A stretch of DNA of 41,620 nt from DASWVC01 sp036401335. Its GTDB lineage: Bacteria > Verrucomicrobiota > Verrucomicrobiia > Chthoniobacterales > JAFAMB01. The stretch's first letter is position 1. Each line of letters starts with the position of its first letter. The translations under genes and the position numbers were made by a program. This document shows positions 30,512 through 39,856 of this stretch, one piece after another. The notes beneath the pieces are model-generated. The model worked only from the letters and a program-made list of their open reading frames with translations, made no database searches and was not told the DNA's origin. The stretch spans positions 1-41,620 of the forward strand of contig DASWVC010000083.1 of the NCBI GenBank assembly GCA_036401335.1, written 5' to 3'.

Positions 30512-31228
30512 ATGCTTTTGAAAGCCGCCATCAATGGGAGACGCACTCGCAGCGAACATCCGGCCGCGCCCATAACCGCGGGCCAGCAGGCCATGGAGGC
30601 TGCCCGTGCGGTCCGCGCGGGTGCCGGTGCGATCCACGTCCATCCCCGCGATAAGCAAGGAAGGGAGAGCCTTGCCCCAGATGACGTTGCTGCCTCCCTC
30701 GAAGCCATTCGGGCCTCTTGCCCGTCGGTCCCGATCGGAGTGAGTACCGGGGCATGGATCGTGCCGGAATTTGACCGGCGCCTCCTGCTGATTGAAGGGT
30801 GGGCCGTTTTGCCCGATTTTACCGCCGTGAACTTTCACGAACCAGGGGCCCTGCTGGTGGCCCAAGTTCTCCTGCAGAAAGGCATCGCGCTTGAAGCGGG
30901 GATTTGGAATGCCGAAGCAGCGGCCGTTTTTCGGGGCAGCGGCTTGTCGAATGATTGCCTGCGCATCCTCATCGAGCCGGGTCAGGAGGCCGGCAATGCC
31001 AGGGAACGATTTGCTGCCGTCGAATCGGTTCTGGAGGGATTGAAAAATCCCCGGCTGCTGCATGGATCTGAAGCCTCTGCCTGGACGTTCATCGCCTTGG
31101 CTGGTGAAGCCGGCTATGACACCCGTATTGGCCTGGAGGACACGCTTACGTTGCCGGACGGCAGCCAGGCGCGGGACAATGGGGAGCTCGTGTCAGCCGC
31201 CTGGAAGATTCTCCCTCGACGCCAGTGA
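30512..31228 (+). CDS. BKACE (DUF849) family enzyme
   Basis: A 238-residue protein from ATG 30512. The Zn-binding H42-x-H44 (AGAGAIHVHPRD) and the late Glu in GLEDTLTLPDG (E209) mark the beta-keto acid cleavage enzyme family, which condenses or cleaves beta-keto acids with acetyl-CoA (for example 3-keto-5-aminohexanoate cleavage). It is about 40-60 residues shorter than typical members (270-310). The loss appears spread over loops, as all core motifs remain. The substrate cannot be predicted. No pathway partners are nearby. Confidence 0.85.
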   Translation: MLLKAAINGRRTRSEHPAAPITAGQQAMEAARAVRAGAGAIHVHPRDKQGRESLAPDDVAASLEAIRASCPSVPIGVSTGAWIVPEFDRRLLLIEGWAVLPDFTAVNFHEPGALLVAQVLLQKGIALEAGIWNAEAAAVFRGSGLSNDCLRILIEPGQEAGNARERFAAVESVLEGLKNPRLLHGSEASAWTFIALAGEAGYDTRIGLEDTLTLPDGSQARDNGELVSAAWKILPRRQ

Positions 31229-31282
31229 CTTGTGTTTTGCCCATGGTAAACGGAACGAAATCGGGAAATGGTAACGCTTTGT

Positions 31283-31311
31283 TTGACAATTTGTTAACCT
31301 CCGGGCTTAGG
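31283..31311 (+). promoter_or_regulatory. Candidate sigma-70 promoter of the glycosyltransferase operon
   Basis: A perfect -35 TTGACA (31283-31288), 17 bases, then CTTAGG (31306-31311) as a weak -10. Transcription would begin within a few bases of the ATG at 31322, so the leader would be very short. The -35 lies inside an imperfect dyad, GGTAAC...GTTAACC (31270-31299). Confidence 0.4.
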
Positions 31312-31321
31312 GTTCTCTTGT

Positions 31322-32281
31322 ATGCCGGTCCCTTTTGAGCGATGCGAGCCCGAGGCCGCGGGGTTGATTGGGGAAAAGCTAGAGCGGTCGGAAGCCAGGA
31401 TCGCCTGTTCAGTGGTGGTGCCGGTTTTCAACGAAGCCGTCGTGATTGGCTCCGTTCTGTCCGAGCTTAGGCAAGTTCTGGCGAACCATCAACTGCCGAC
31501 GGAGGTTTTAGTCGTTGACGACGGCAGCACCGATGGAACTGACCGCGTGGTGGCCCAGGTGTTGGCTGGCTGGGCCGGCGCGCACCTTCTTCGCCTGGCG
31601 CGCAACGGGGGCCAGGCCGGCGCGCTCTATCATGGGATTCAACGGGCGCAGGGACAAGCCATCGTGCTGATGGATGGAGACGGCCAAAATGATCCGGCCG
31701 ATATTCCGAAGCTGCTGGGTTTGTTGAACCAGGCCGACATGGCCATGGGCATTCGGGTCAACCGAAAGGATTCGTGGACGCGGCGGGTGATGTCCCGGTT
31801 GGCCAACCGGGTTCGCCGTCGGATTTTGAACGATGGGGTTAGCGACACCGGCTGCGGGCTGAAGGTGTTCCGCCACCGAGTTAAAGAGGCGTTTATTCCC
31901 TTTCAAACGCTTTACTCTTTCATGCCCGCCCTGGCCGTGGCTGCAGGGTTTACCGTGGTGGAAGCGCCAGTTTCCCATCGACCACGTCAGGGTGGCCGGT
32001 CGAATTACGGCGTCCGCCAGTTCCTCTGGCGGCCGCTCCTCGACCTTATCGGCGTGTGGTGGTTTTGCCAGCGACGGTGCGTCGTGCTGCCGCAGCCCGA
32101 ACCGAGTAAACCTGTTTCTTTTCCCGCTGGGCCGGTGCGCCACCCAATGCCCTCGGGAGAAATGCCAGGGGCGGAATCCTGTGGCCTGGTGGGAGAGCCA
32201 GTTGATCAGAGATCACGCCCGGCGGAGCCTGGGCGTGGCCTCGCCTCGCCAACCAGCCCTCGTCTGACTGCCGGGCTGTGA
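31322..32281 (+). CDS. Family 2 glycosyltransferase (polyprenyl-phosphate type)
   Basis: 319 residues. GT-A fold with VVPVFNEA, VVDDGSTDGT and the metal-binding DGD (118-120, VLMDGDGQNDP); SDTGCGLKVFRH and HRPRQGGRSNYGVRQF are typical of dolichyl/undecaprenyl-phosphate glycosyltransferases such as DPM1 and ArnC. It likely loads a sugar onto undecaprenyl phosphate at the cytoplasmic face. The final 60 residues are Pro-rich and without recognised domain. The stop overlaps the next start (GTGA). The product would feed the GT39 and GT87 enzymes that follow. Confidence 0.9.
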   Translation: MPVPFERCEPEAAGLIGEKLERSEARIACSVVVPVFNEAVVIGSVLSELRQVLANHQLPTEVLVVDDGSTDGTDRVVAQVLAGWAGAHLLRLARNGGQAGALYHGIQRAQGQAIVLMDGDGQNDPADIPKLLGLLNQADMAMGIRVNRKDSWTRRVMSRLANRVRRRILNDGVSDTGCGLKVFRHRVKEAFIPFQTLYSFMPALAVAAGFTVVEAPVSHRPRQGGRSNYGVRQFLWRPLLDLIGVWWFCQRRCVVLPQPEPSKPVSFPAGPVRHPMPSGEMPGAESCGLVGEPVDQRSRPAEPGRGLASPTSPRLTAGL

Positions 32282-33573
32282 ATAACCGCTCACGGTTGCT
32301 GAAATTGCCAAGCCGGCGTGAGTCATCGGCAGGCGCGGCTGCCGGAACCACTTCTCAGTCTGGCCGCATCAGGTTGGAGGCGATTGCTCTTGCGGTCTGG
32401 GGCGTGGTCCTCGCCGCCATTTTCGTCCGCGTTGCCCTGCACCCGGAACGGAATTCGGTTTTCGGCGTGTTTCGGCTTGCCGGTGAGCGCTGGCTGCACG
32501 GAGAACCTCTGTACCCTCGAGCAGGTCAATTCCTTTACAGCCCCTTGGCGGCGGCAATTTTCTCGGCGTTTGCCCGGTTGCCTGAACCTGCCGGAAGTCT
32601 GGTTTGGAGGGCCGCGAACATGGCGCCGTACCTGTTTTTGGCCTATGCCTGGATGCGGCGAACTCACCGCGATGCTTCCCTGGCACGCGGGATCGGCTGG
32701 TTCGTTTTGCTCGCGTTCTCCTGGGGAAACCTGAACAACGGCCAGGCAAGCCCGCTGGTGATCGCCTTCATCTGCACGGCCTTGTGGGCAGCCGCCGGAA
32801 GACGATGGAACGTGGCGGCTTGCCTGATTGCCGGAGCTACTTACTTCAAGCTTTACCCGCTTGCTTTCGGGCTTTTGCTGGGTGTGCTTTACCCTCGGCA
32901 AATCCTTTGGCGCTTAGCGGTCGCTATCACATTGCTCTTCCTGCTCTCCCTCTTGCCGCAACCAGCAGGTTATGCCTTGGCCCAATACCAGGCATGGTTC
33001 TCCTCTCTGGGAGCGGATTCCCGCCGGGTGACAAACGGCGTGGGAACCTGGCGCGACCTCTGGCTTCTGCTGCGCTTGGTGAAGGTGCCGGTTACCGTGT
33101 CCCAATATGCTTTTATCCAGGGGCTGGGCGGGGTGGGCGTGGCGGTATTCTGCGGGTGGGCCCAGCGGATCAAACGTTGGGAAGCAGGCCGGCTGCTGTA
33201 CACGTTGCTTGCCCTTGGCAGCTGCTGGGTCGTCCTGTTGGGCCCGGCGACGGAACTGGCCACGTACATCTTTTTGGCGCCTGCGTTTACGGTGGCAAGC
33301 GTGCACTTGTGGAAGGTCCGTCAAGGCGGCTTCTCGCCCCAGCAGTTAACCGCCTGCGCCCTGCTCTCCGTAAGCTTTGTTTGGTTGGTGGTGGCGGAGG
33401 TGCTCAATGCCTGGGTGCCGGCAGTACGGCGCAGCGTGCCGTTGCACGCCTTGCAGCCCATTGGCGCAGCAGTGTTTGCTGCGTTCGTTATTCTCTGGTT
33501 GCTGGACGACCGTTGGTGGTTGCCCTCTCCGGGCCTTCCTGCCCCGTCTTCACGCTTGAGTGAAATGAACTGA
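32278..33573 (+). CDS. GT87-type (DUF2029) integral membrane glycosyltransferase
   Basis: 431 residues with about ten TM helices. The start is GTG 32278, overlapping the previous stop by four bases. GERWLHGEPLY, FLYSPLAAAIFSAF, WGNLNNGQASPLVIAFICT and GATYFKLYPLAFGLLLG are landmarks of the GT87 family, which uses polyprenyl-phosphate sugars on the periplasmic side (mycobacterial PimE type). The acceptor is unknown. One base separates it from the next gene (ATG 33575). Confidence 0.87.
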   Translation: MNNRSRLLKLPSRRESSAGAAAGTTSQSGRIRLEAIALAVWGVVLAAIFVRVALHPERNSVFGVFRLAGERWLHGEPLYPRAGQFLYSPLAAAIFSAFARLPEPAGSLVWRAANMAPYLFLAYAWMRRTHRDASLARGIGWFVLLAFSWGNLNNGQASPLVIAFICTALWAAAGRRWNVAACLIAGATYFKLYPLAFGLLLGVLYPRQILWRLAVAITLLFLLSLLPQPAGYALAQYQAWFSSLGADSRRVTNGVGTWRDLWLLLRLVKVPVTVSQYAFIQGLGGVGVAVFCGWAQRIKRWEAGRLLYTLLALGSCWVVLLGPATELATYIFLAPAFTVASVHLWKVRQGGFSPQQLTACALLSVSFVWLVVAEVLNAWVPAVRRSVPLHALQPIGAAVFAAFVILWLLDDRWWLPSPGLPAPSSRLSEMN

Positions 33574-33574
33574 A

Positions 33575-35065
33575 ATGCGACATGAACGTTACTCGCTCTG
33601 GGCCGGTCTGGTGTTGCTGCTTGTCACCACCTTTCGTTTGTTTTACATCAACCACCTCGAGCTTGTCGGTGACGAAGCTTACTACTGGCTGTGGTCACGC
33701 CACCCGGACATTTGTTACCTGGACAAGGGACCCGTTATTGCCTGGTTCATTATGCTCGGGACCAGCCTCTTCGGGCAGACGGTTTTTGGGGTCCGCTTTT
33801 TCGCCGTTCTCCTCGCTGCGGGGACCGGTGCAGCGATGTTCGGGCTCGCCCGCCGGTTGTTCTCGGCCCGGGTCGGATTCTTTACGGTGGTGCTGGCGGC
33901 GGTGGTTCCCTTGTACGCAGTCGGTTCGGTACTGATGACGATCGACACGGTTTACCTCTTCTTCTGGGTGGCGGCAGCCTGGGCTTTTTGGGAGGCCAAG
34001 GAGACCAGGCGATGGGGGCCGTGGGTGGCTGTGGGTGTGCTGTTAGGGCTCGGCATCCTTGCCAAGTACACGGCGGCTTTGGAGATGGTTTCCTTCGCTT
34101 TGTTCTGCTGCTGGCATCGCCCGTCACGCCGCTCCCTCCTTAGTCTGCGGGGTGCCGCGATGCTGCTGACAACGGGCCTTCTACTGACGCCGGCAGTCGT
34201 CTGGAATGCCATCCACGAGTGGCCCACCAGCCGCTTTCTCATTCATCGCGGTGATCTGGATGGCCAGGCGCGCCTGCAACCGTTAAACCTGCTGACCTTT
34301 CTCGGAGGTCAGGCGGGAGTGATTTCTCCCCTCGTTTTCCTGGCGGTAGTGGCCGTTGCCCTGATCCCCTTTTTCCGTCCACGCCCTTGGGTAATGCCCG
34401 TTGAAACGGCTTACCTGCTCTCGTTATTTTGGCCCTTGTTCGGCTTTTACCTCCTGCTCAGCCTGCAGCACACGAGCGAAGCCAACTGGCCGGCCGCCGC
34501 TTACGTGGGCGGCATTATTCTCCTCGCGGCCGCTGCAGACCGCCTTTTTTCCTATCCCGGGGTGCTTGTACGCCGCTTGGCTGCCGTTGCGTTGACCGTT
34601 GCCCTGATGGAAACCATCGCGTTGCACGAGACGAGCTGGTTGCACTTGCCGCACCGCTTGGATCCACTGGACCGGGCTCGCGGGTGGAAGGGCCTGGCGG
34701 CCCAAATGGACGACCTTCAGCACCAGGCCGATGCCCGGTTCCTCATCGCCAACAAGTACATGACGGCCGCACTGTTGTCTTTCTATTTGCCGGGGCACCC
34801 GACCGTGTACATGCCGGTCTCAACCGCACCTTTTAATCAACTGGTCATGTGGCCGACTTATCGTGACGAACACCCCTCCGGAGATGCGCTGCTTGTTTCC
34901 GATGCCGACCGCGTCTCGCCATCCATCCACGAAGATTTTCCGACGGTGGAACCCATGGGCACCGTCGAAACCGCTGCAGGGGATCGAAAAGTGAATCGCT
35001 TCTACATCTTTGCGTGCCGGCGACAGCCGCGGGCCGAGCATCCCGTCAGCGACCATGAGCCCTGA
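33575..35065 (+). CDS. GT39-type (ArnT/PMT-like) membrane glycosyltransferase
   Basis: 496 residues with about ten TM helices. The conserved first-loop acidic motif is in LVGDEAYYWLWS (D33, E34), followed by YLDKGPVIAWFI and FGVRFFAVL. These are the marks of the ArnT/dolichyl-phosphate-mannosyltransferase superfamily, which transfers a sugar from a polyprenyl-phosphate donor to lipid A, protein or glycan in the periplasm. A soluble C-terminal part of roughly 120 residues follows the last helix. Overlaps the next gene by 11 bases. Confidence 0.88.
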   Translation: MRHERYSLWAGLVLLLVTTFRLFYINHLELVGDEAYYWLWSRHPDICYLDKGPVIAWFIMLGTSLFGQTVFGVRFFAVLLAAGTGAAMFGLARRLFSARVGFFTVVLAAVVPLYAVGSVLMTIDTVYLFFWVAAAWAFWEAKETRRWGPWVAVGVLLGLGILAKYTAALEMVSFALFCCWHRPSRRSLLSLRGAAMLLTTGLLLTPAVVWNAIHEWPTSRFLIHRGDLDGQARLQPLNLLTFLGGQAGVISPLVFLAVVAVALIPFFRPRPWVMPVETAYLLSLFWPLFGFYLLLSLQHTSEANWPAAAYVGGIILLAAAADRLFSYPGVLVRRLAAVALTVALMETIALHETSWLHLPHRLDPLDRARGWKGLAAQMDDLQHQADARFLIANKYMTAALLSFYLPGHPTVYMPVSTAPFNQLVMWPTYRDEHPSGDALLVSDADRVSPSIHEDFPTVEPMGTVETAAGDRKVNRFYIFACRRQPRAEHPVSDHEP

Positions 35066-36758
35066 AGGTGATCGTCAACCTACCGCCGCGGCCTGGCAGG
35101 CTACGTGGTTTCGCTGTAGCCTGATCGTACTGATCTGGGCCGGAATCTACCTTCCTGCCCTCGGTTCCCTGCAATTGGACCATGAAGAGCCTCGTCGGGC
35201 ACTCCCGGCGGTGCACATGCTCTCCCGGGGCGACTGGCTGGTTCCACGGGTGGGGTCGGAACCTTACCTGCGTAAACCCCCCTTGCTCAATTGGTTGATC
35301 GCCGTCAGTTTTGCCGCCTTTGGCCAGACGGAAGCAGCGGCCCGGCTGCCGTCGGTTCTTGCCATGCTGGCCCTGGCTTTGACTGCCGTCATCGTGGCCG
35401 GTCGAACCTGGCTCGTCAACTGCACGCATGGAGTTCTCACGGCTTTGTTTCTCCTGACAAATCTGGCCGCCATGGAGTTTGGCCGGCAGGCCGAATTGGA
35501 GGCGCTTTACACGGCCTTGGTCGGCATGGCCCTGATCAGTTGGCTGACTGCGTGGTACCGCGCGCAGAATCCCTGGATACCCTGGCTGGCTGCCACTCCG
35601 TTCCTTGCCTTCGGCATGCTTACCAAAGGGCCAACGGAACTCGTGTTTTTTTATGGAACTGTTATCCCCGTCCTGGTCACGGCCCGAGAAAGGCGGGTGC
35701 TGCTGCACCGAGGCCACTGGTTAATGCTCGCAACCGTTCTTGGAACGTTCCTGGGCTGGGCCGTCCCGTGCTCGTTCGCCATCAACCCCGTACACCCCGG
35801 CGAGGTTTGGCAGGTGTGGGTCGATCAGATTGGTTCACGCGCCTCCACCCAACCCGATGAACATTTCCACCTGCAAAACTACCTCTTGAGCATTCCGTTA
35901 AGCTTAAAGAACTTTCTTCCCTGGACCGTGCTGCTCCCCCTGCTTTGGCTCGTGCCCTTGACCGCCAACGGACAATTGGCGCCCCGTCGCGAGCGCCTTT
36001 TTCGCGGCCTGCGCTGGGGGTTCGTCGCTGTTTTTCTTGCGATGAGCCTGCTCCCCAATGGCTCACCGCGTTACCTTTACCCGCTGCTGATCGTTCCTTG
36101 CCTCTTGCTTGAACAGACGCTGGCGGCAGGCCTGCCCCGGCAAACGGTCGACCGCGTGGTAGGCGCTTGGGCCGCTTCCAACAACGTGTTCATGGCTTTG
36201 GCGGTTTTAGGCCTGATCTGCGCGCTTTTTTTGGGGAGTCATCCGCGGATGGACCTTCGGATCATTATCTTGGCAGGAAGCCTCGCGTCTGTGGGAGGGT
36301 TGCTCTCCCGTAATCGCAAGGCTCACCGGGACGCACCAGTCGGGGTCGTCTGGGAAGCATCTCTTTCCGCCCTGGTAATGGGTATTATCACCTGCGCCTT
36401 TGCTTTGGCCGTCGTTCCCCGCATTAACCGGGACCGCAAGCACGGCCCACGTGAGGTCGCGGCGCCTTTCCGCCAAGTGGTGCCTTCCGGCGCGCCGATC
36501 TGGGTGGATGAAACCACTTACCGCCCTTTCTGGTATTACCTCGAACCTGGAGTCCGGTATTTTCACGGACCGGAGAACCTTCCAAACTCCGCTCGCTTCG
36601 TGCTCACCCCGGCGCACGACGTTGGGCGCCTTACGGCAGATCCACGCTGGCACAAGGCCGCTACCCTGGTAATCAGCCCTGACGGAAGCAATCGGCCGTT
36701 TAGCCTCCTTGATTTGCATCCAGACTTAGGCGAGACCGGCCCGCTGCCCAAGCAATGA
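35055..36758 (+). CDS. Second GT39-type (ArnT-like) membrane glycosyltransferase
   Basis: 567 residues from ATG 35055, inside the end of the previous gene. The acidic motif is LQLDHEEPRRALPAVHML, then WLVPRVGSEPYLRKPPLLNW and EAAARLPSV, closer to ArnT than the first copy. Many TM helices and a C-terminal soluble domain ending with PDLGETGPLPK. It probably adds a different sugar, or uses a different acceptor, than its neighbour. The stop overlaps the peptidase start (ATGA). Confidence 0.88.
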   Translation: MSPEGDRQPTAAAWQATWFRCSLIVLIWAGIYLPALGSLQLDHEEPRRALPAVHMLSRGDWLVPRVGSEPYLRKPPLLNWLIAVSFAAFGQTEAAARLPSVLAMLALALTAVIVAGRTWLVNCTHGVLTALFLLTNLAAMEFGRQAELEALYTALVGMALISWLTAWYRAQNPWIPWLAATPFLAFGMLTKGPTELVFFYGTVIPVLVTARERRVLLHRGHWLMLATVLGTFLGWAVPCSFAINPVHPGEVWQVWVDQIGSRASTQPDEHFHLQNYLLSIPLSLKNFLPWTVLLPLLWLVPLTANGQLAPRRERLFRGLRWGFVAVFLAMSLLPNGSPRYLYPLLIVPCLLLEQTLAAGLPRQTVDRVVGAWAASNNVFMALAVLGLICALFLGSHPRMDLRIIILAGSLASVGGLLSRNRKAHRDAPVGVVWEASLSALVMGIITCAFALAVVPRINRDRKHGPREVAAPFRQVVPSGAPIWVDETTYRPFWYYLEPGVRYFHGPENLPNSARFVLTPAHDVGRLTADPRWHKAATLVISPDGSNRPFSLLDLHPDLGETGPLPKQ

Positions 36759-38116
36759 CGCAACGCTTCCCGCGCGGTCGGCCTTCACAAACGGTAATGA
36801 GATTCCAATTCTTCCTTCAGCTGCCGTGTTTGCGAGCCCTGGTTTTTACTTTGCTCTGCCTGCCAGCGGCCGCGGAACCCGTGTCGGCCGGCCGCGGACC
36901 CAGGGCACGTGAGTTGGGGGTTCCTTTTGAGGGCACCCCCGGTCTCCTGAATGCCATCACGGACATTGCCGGCCTTGAGGTCGGCCAGGTAACCCTGATC
37001 GCTGGCGAGGGCAAGCTGGTGGCAGGCCAGGGCCCCGTCCGCACCGGCGTTACCGCCATTCTTCCCCTCGGCCTGAAGGACGCCGACACCCCGGTCCCCG
37101 CCGCCGTCTTTTCGTTAAATGGAAACGGCGAAATGACCGGCACGGCCTGGGTGGAGGAATCTGGTTTTCTCGAAGGCCCGGTGTTGCTGACGAATACCCA
37201 CAGCGTCGGTGTCGTAAGGGATGCGGTGATCGAATGGGGCGTGAAAAGGTTTCCTGGAACGGATCATTTCAGCTTGCCCGTCGTCGCCGAGACCTGGGAT
37301 GGGCAGCTTAACGACATCAACGGGTTTCATGTGACCAGGGACGATGCAATGCGCGCCCTCGATTTCGCCGTCAGCGGACCCGTGGCCGAGGGCAACGTCG
37401 GCGGGGGCACCGGGATGCGTGCCTTTGAATTCAAAGCCGGGATAGGTACTGCTTCCCGCGTCCTGGCCACAACCGAGGGAGGTTTTTCCCTCGGGGTACT
37501 CGTGCAGGCAAATTTCGGCCGCCGTGCTCAACTTCTGATCGCGGGCGTCCCCATTGGCAGAGAAATCCCTGACCTGCCGCCGGTCATTCATCGGGATCCC
37601 GAAAAGGATGGTTCCATCATTGCCGTCGTGGCAACGGACGCTCCCTTGTTGCCGCAGCAGCTGAAGCGCCTCGCGAAACGTGTCCCCCTCGGGCTGGGCC
37701 GAACGGGCGCCGTCAGCACCGACTCTTCCGGCGATTTGTTCATCGCGTTTTCCACGGCTGTGCCGAAAGTTGTCGATGGGCGTCAGCGCTGGAGCACGCT
37801 TGCCAACGATCAGCTCGATCCGTTGCTCGCCGCAACCGTCCAGGCAACCGAGGAAGCCATCGTCAACGCGCTGGTCGCGGCCCAGACCATGACCGGGATC
37901 AATGGGAACACGTTTTTCGCGTTGCCGCATGAACGCCTGCGCGAGGTTCTCCGTCGGTACCACCGCCTCACTGAGATCGGACCCGGCCGTGAACTTGGAC
38001 CGGTCGGCGCCAGGAGCATCCCCGCGTTTCCGGTTCCGAACCCGCTCCGGGACTCTGAACCGACCAGGCAAGGGGTGGTATCCCCGCCCGTTCCCGGCGC
38101 GTCACCAGGACCATAA
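36755..38116 (+). CDS. P1 family (DmpA-type) aminopeptidase, exported
   Basis: 453 residues from ATG 36755 (ATGA overlap); ATG 36797 is an alternative. A hydrophobic signal segment (LRALVFTLLCLPAAAE) precedes the S58/DmpA fold: GLLNAITDIAGLEVGQVTL, TNTHSVGVVRDAVIEW, EGNVGGGTGM and the self-cleavage site before S287 in DGSIIAVVATDAPL. DmpA enzymes are Ntn-type hydrolases that cut themselves into two chains and release N-terminal D- or L-amino acids or beta-peptides. It is the last gene of the glycosyltransferase operon, an unusual companion. Peptidoglycan or peptide turnover in the periplasm is possible. Confidence 0.9.
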   Translation: MTQRFPRGRPSQTVMRFQFFLQLPCLRALVFTLLCLPAAAEPVSAGRGPRARELGVPFEGTPGLLNAITDIAGLEVGQVTLIAGEGKLVAGQGPVRTGVTAILPLGLKDADTPVPAAVFSLNGNGEMTGTAWVEESGFLEGPVLLTNTHSVGVVRDAVIEWGVKRFPGTDHFSLPVVAETWDGQLNDINGFHVTRDDAMRALDFAVSGPVAEGNVGGGTGMRAFEFKAGIGTASRVLATTEGGFSLGVLVQANFGRRAQLLIAGVPIGREIPDLPPVIHRDPEKDGSIIAVVATDAPLLPQQLKRLAKRVPLGLGRTGAVSTDSSGDLFIAFSTAVPKVVDGRQRWSTLANDQLDPLLAATVQATEEAIVNALVAAQTMTGINGNTFFALPHERLREVLRRYHRLTEIGPGRELGPVGARSIPAFPVPNPLRDSEPTRQGVVSPPVPGASPGP

Positions 38117-38293
38117 GGGCGGGTCGGCAAAACTGCGTGAACCGGCCGCACGCCTAGTAAGGAGTGACCCGTCCTGATGGGGTCCATAAGTCCAGGTACC
38201 GTGGGCCCTCCGCCAGGGATCGCGTCGAACGCCCAACCCTGCCGATGGAACGCTGGCCTGACGTCCGCAGTCTACCGAAGTCAGCCGAGAAAG

Positions 38294-38313
38294 CCCACGG
38301 CTTTAGTCGTGGG
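38294..38313. repeat. IS200/IS605-type end hairpin
   Basis: CCCACG (38294-38299), G, C, TTTA, G, T, CGTGGG (38308-38313): an 8-pair stem (one G-T) with a TTTA loop. This subterminal hairpin is characteristic of IS200/IS605 ends recognised by TnpA. It lies 10 bases past the stop of the transposase remnant, as expected for that end. Confidence 0.7.
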
Positions 38314-38323
38314 ATGAATCGGC

Positions 38324-38640
38324 TTAACGGGTTTTCTGTTCCTCGACGCAGCGCCGAATCGTCTCCCTCGAAACATCTCCTGCCGTCGACACGAAGAACG
38401 AATGGGTCCACATGGCGGCATGCGCCGGAGTATCGAGTGCTTCTCTCTTAAGGTCCGCGAGCTGTACCCCTTGAGCCAAAACGTGGCGTCACTTGGCGAC
38501 AGCGTCGGAGGACAACTCAAAAACAGATGGACGTGATCGGGCATGATTTCCAAGGCGAGGAACCTGCCACGGGTGCGGACATCGGCAGGAATTCGCGTGA
38601 GCCGCCGTTCTCGCCCACCTTGGAGGCCGCAAGCACCAAG
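38324..38640 (-). pseudogene. tnpA: IS200/IS605 transposase TnpA, frameshifted fragment
   Basis: Core of the Y1 HUH transposase: LALEIMPDHVHLFLSCPPTL carries the HUH metal motif (HVH), followed by WLKGYSSRTLREKH. Near 38410 the reading frame shifts; the next frame continues correctly as MWTHSFFVSTAGDVSRETIR to a TAA at 38324. The N-terminal 30 or so residues are not in frame. The catalytic Tyr region cannot be found intact. No tnpB and no second end hairpin seen. The element is dead. Confidence 0.7.
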
Positions 38641-38673
38641 GCATTGTGTAAAGCGCTTACGCCGCACCTTCTT

Positions 38674-39111
38674 TTAACGAAGGTTGCTGATGCCAAGCAA
38701 TCGGAGCGTTTCCTTGTCGGGACCGCCCGGATAGAACTTCTCCAACAGACGGTGGAACACCGAGTCTGGCGCGGACACGCTGGCAAAGAGCGTGGCGCAG
38801 GATCGCAGCTTCAGATCGTCGGGTGAGCCGAAGATTTCGGTGGCGTTGCTTTCCGCGTTGGCAACGGTCGCTTCCGCGCACGCCTGCAGCCTGGAACCGA
38901 GGGTGGGATGAGCGAGGTACGCACGGGCTTCGTCGGCGCTTTTAATCCCGTAACGCCGCGCCATGGAGCTAAACCCCAGCCCATCGATTTGCGGAAAGAT
39001 GTACCACATCCAATGGGTGCGCTTGCGCCCGTTCTTTACCTCCGCGAGGGCACGTTCGTAATCCTCCTGCTGCGCTAAGACAAAGCGGTTGAGGTCGTAC
39101 GGATCGTTCAT
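38674..39111 (-). CDS. DUF1810 family protein
   Basis: 145 residues from ATG 39111. DPYDLNRFVLAQQEDYERAL, THWMWYIFPQIDGLGFSSMA, YLAHPTLGSRLQAC and LLEKFYPGGPDKETLRLL are the family landmarks. DUF1810 is a small helical protein, called calpastatin-like in some databases, with no established function. Full length. It lies between the dead transposase and the broken hydrolase. Confidence 0.92.
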   Translation of the reverse strand: MNDPYDLNRFVLAQQEDYERALAEVKNGRKRTHWMWYIFPQIDGLGFSSMARRYGIKSADEARAYLAHPTLGSRLQACAEATVANAESNATEIFGSPDDLKLRSCATLFASVSAPDSVFHRLLEKFYPGGPDKETLRLLGISNLR

Positions 39112-39149
39112 CAAAGGAAGGTGCGTTTGGCAAGAGGCAAAGTCCGCGC

Positions 39150-39707
39150 TGCTAAGGTTGTTACTCTACCACAGTGACATCGCCGCCCGCCAACTCTTCG
39201 TCCACGATTCGTTCGGATCCGCGGCAGCGCCCGTTTGTTTCCAGCCGGCCGCTGTTTCCCGCCGTCCGCTTCGCCCCAGGGCATCGATCCCGCGCTTCGC
39301 GCGGGCCGGTACGCCCTGGCCGGCAGCGAAAGCAGGTTCGTGCGAGGCGCGCTTTCGTTGGCCGCGCGATCTGCCCAAAAAGCCCGCCGCGTTTTCCAGT
39401 TCGCTCCGAGGCCTTCATTGTGCGCCACCGCCTCCTGGACAATGAGAGCCTCGATCCGGTCCGGATGCGCCAAGGCCATGCGAAAACCCACCGGGCCACC
39501 GTAATCTTGCAGGTAAAGCGTGCAACGGGAGAGCCCGAGCGCTTCGGTAAAGTGAATCATGACTTCGGCGTAGTGATCGAAGGTGTACGCAAACTGTTTC
39601 GGGTCCGGCCAGTCGCTGTGTCCGAAGCCCGGGTAATCGGGCGCGACAAGATAATCCGAGCGGGTGGCATCTCTAAATGTACAGGTTTGTACCGCCAAGC
39701 CCCCCAC
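39150..39707 (-). pseudogene. Alpha/beta hydrolase, truncated at both ends
   Basis: Intact family sequence runs from YLVAPDYPGFGHSDWPDPK (near 39645) through the nucleophile region LQDYGGPVGFRMALAHPDR (Asp nucleophile, as in haloalkane dehalogenases and epoxide hydrolases) to NWKTRRAFWADRAANES and LLSLPA near 39320. After that the frame reads unrelated sequence, and the catalytic His part is lost. A short stretch ending in DEELAGGDVTVVE (other frame, stop at 39161) looks like a remnant of some gene's end. The N-terminal oxyanion region (HGFP) is also missing. Confidence 0.65.
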
Positions 39708-39856
39708 GTCATAAACGTGAGGCCTTCCTTGTCATGCCAACCTGAGTCTTCGGTTGAGCGCTCCAGGCCTGAGCACGAGTGGCACCCCGGCCTGCCCCGA
39801 CGGTGCGCCAGCAGGGCAGGGGAATGGAGATTTGCCAGCGGGTTGGGGAGCCTGGA

